Of a stretch of 64,000 nucleotides of DNA, positions 63,631-64,000 are shown piece after piece. How positions within the stretch are numbered: the stretch's first letter is position 1; every line of letters begins with the position of its first letter. Made by a program: the position numbers and the translations under genes. A model generated the notes under the pieces. The model was given only the letters and a program-made list of their open reading frames with translations, had not been told where the DNA came from and ran no database searches. This DNA comes from Pogonophryne albipinna (Eukaryota; Chordata; Actinopteri; Perciformes; Artedidraconidae), in assembly GCA_028583405.1 (NCBI GenBank), contig JAPTMU010000061.1, positions 631,764-695,763 on the forward strand, given 5' to 3'.

Positions 63631-64000
63631 AATAACAAATCAGAAAGCAAAGTATTAAACTGCCAACACGCATGGGCATAAAATGAACCCAACAGAGAAT
63701 TTCCCCCTAACTGCCGAAACAAAATCTTCCTAATCTCACCTAGTCTTCATGTGGCTTGCGGTGGGTAATTACGCACTGGAACCCGGCGGAGTTATGGAGC
63801 GACCTGCACGCAGGTAACACCAAGAACTCACGCGGACGTGCCCCCGAGACAGCTGTCCGAAAACAGCTGACACTAACCACGTCCCCACAACACTATGAAA
63901 AAAAAAAAAAACAGACGCAACCCAAGGGGAAACGCCACTTAAGCCTAGCGGGGAAAATCTCTTTTACAAAAGCGTAACAAACAGCAACATCTTACCTTCT
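63631..64000 (-). other. 5' leader of the gypsy element
   Basis: No gene. Untranslated leader before gag on the minus strand, with an A run at 63898-63911. The primer-binding site and 5' LTR are outside the window. Confidence 0.6.

Overview
The window is a piece of a teleost fish (probably percomorph) replication-dependent histone gene array that has been heavily invaded by transposable elements. The evidence is intronless histone genes ending in the metazoan histone 3' stem-loop instead of a poly(A) signal, together with fish-type repeats: Tx1/L1-group, L2 and Rex1-type LINEs, piggyBac- and hAT-like elements, a SCAN-type Ty3/gypsy gag, finTRIM-like fragments, and (TG)n and (TA)n tracts.

Layout. 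1-4508: a Tx1/L1-group LINE (cut by the window start) whose poly(A) abuts a decapitated, frameshifted H2A pseudogene (+). 8.4-18.1 kb, all on the minus strand: H2A, H2B, a degenerate LINE carrying a nested MITE, H4, a second Tx1-group LINE fragment, H2B. 18.2-25.9 kb: an L2 fragment, a broken DDE/integrase-like gene with a piggyBac-type element in an intron, a HECT-domain gene fragment, and H2A 3'-flank sequence. 25.9-45.4 kb, minus strand: H2A, H3, H2B, an H4 remnant, H4, H2B, an orphan H2A 3' end, H2A, and an H2B truncated by a transposon. In total there are 10 intact histone genes (3 H2A, 4 H2B, 2 H4, 1 H3) and 4 relics. No H1 was seen. 45.4-57.6 kb: repeat-rich DNA with a large interrupted inverted repeat, a SPRY fragment, a SINE and a TRIM-like pseudogene. 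57.6-64 kb: L2 and Rex1-type LINEs, then the 3' part of a minus-strand Ty3/gypsy element whose gag is fused to an SSRP1/HMG-box-like segment.

The intact histone genes each have a TATA box. The H2A, H2B and H3 genes have CCAAT boxes, H2B genes have an octamer (perfect in two, one mismatch in two), and H4 genes have a GGTCC element. All intact genes end in a 16-nt stem-loop, so they look like S-phase genes expressed in parallel. H4 is canonical. Every H2A copy has L33H and E41H (the same residue types as H2A.Z around loop L1), every H2B has S64C and N67S (three also S87R), and H3 has A95S. The array has evolved by direct and inverted duplication; paralogous spacers serve as empty sites that date and delimit several insertions.
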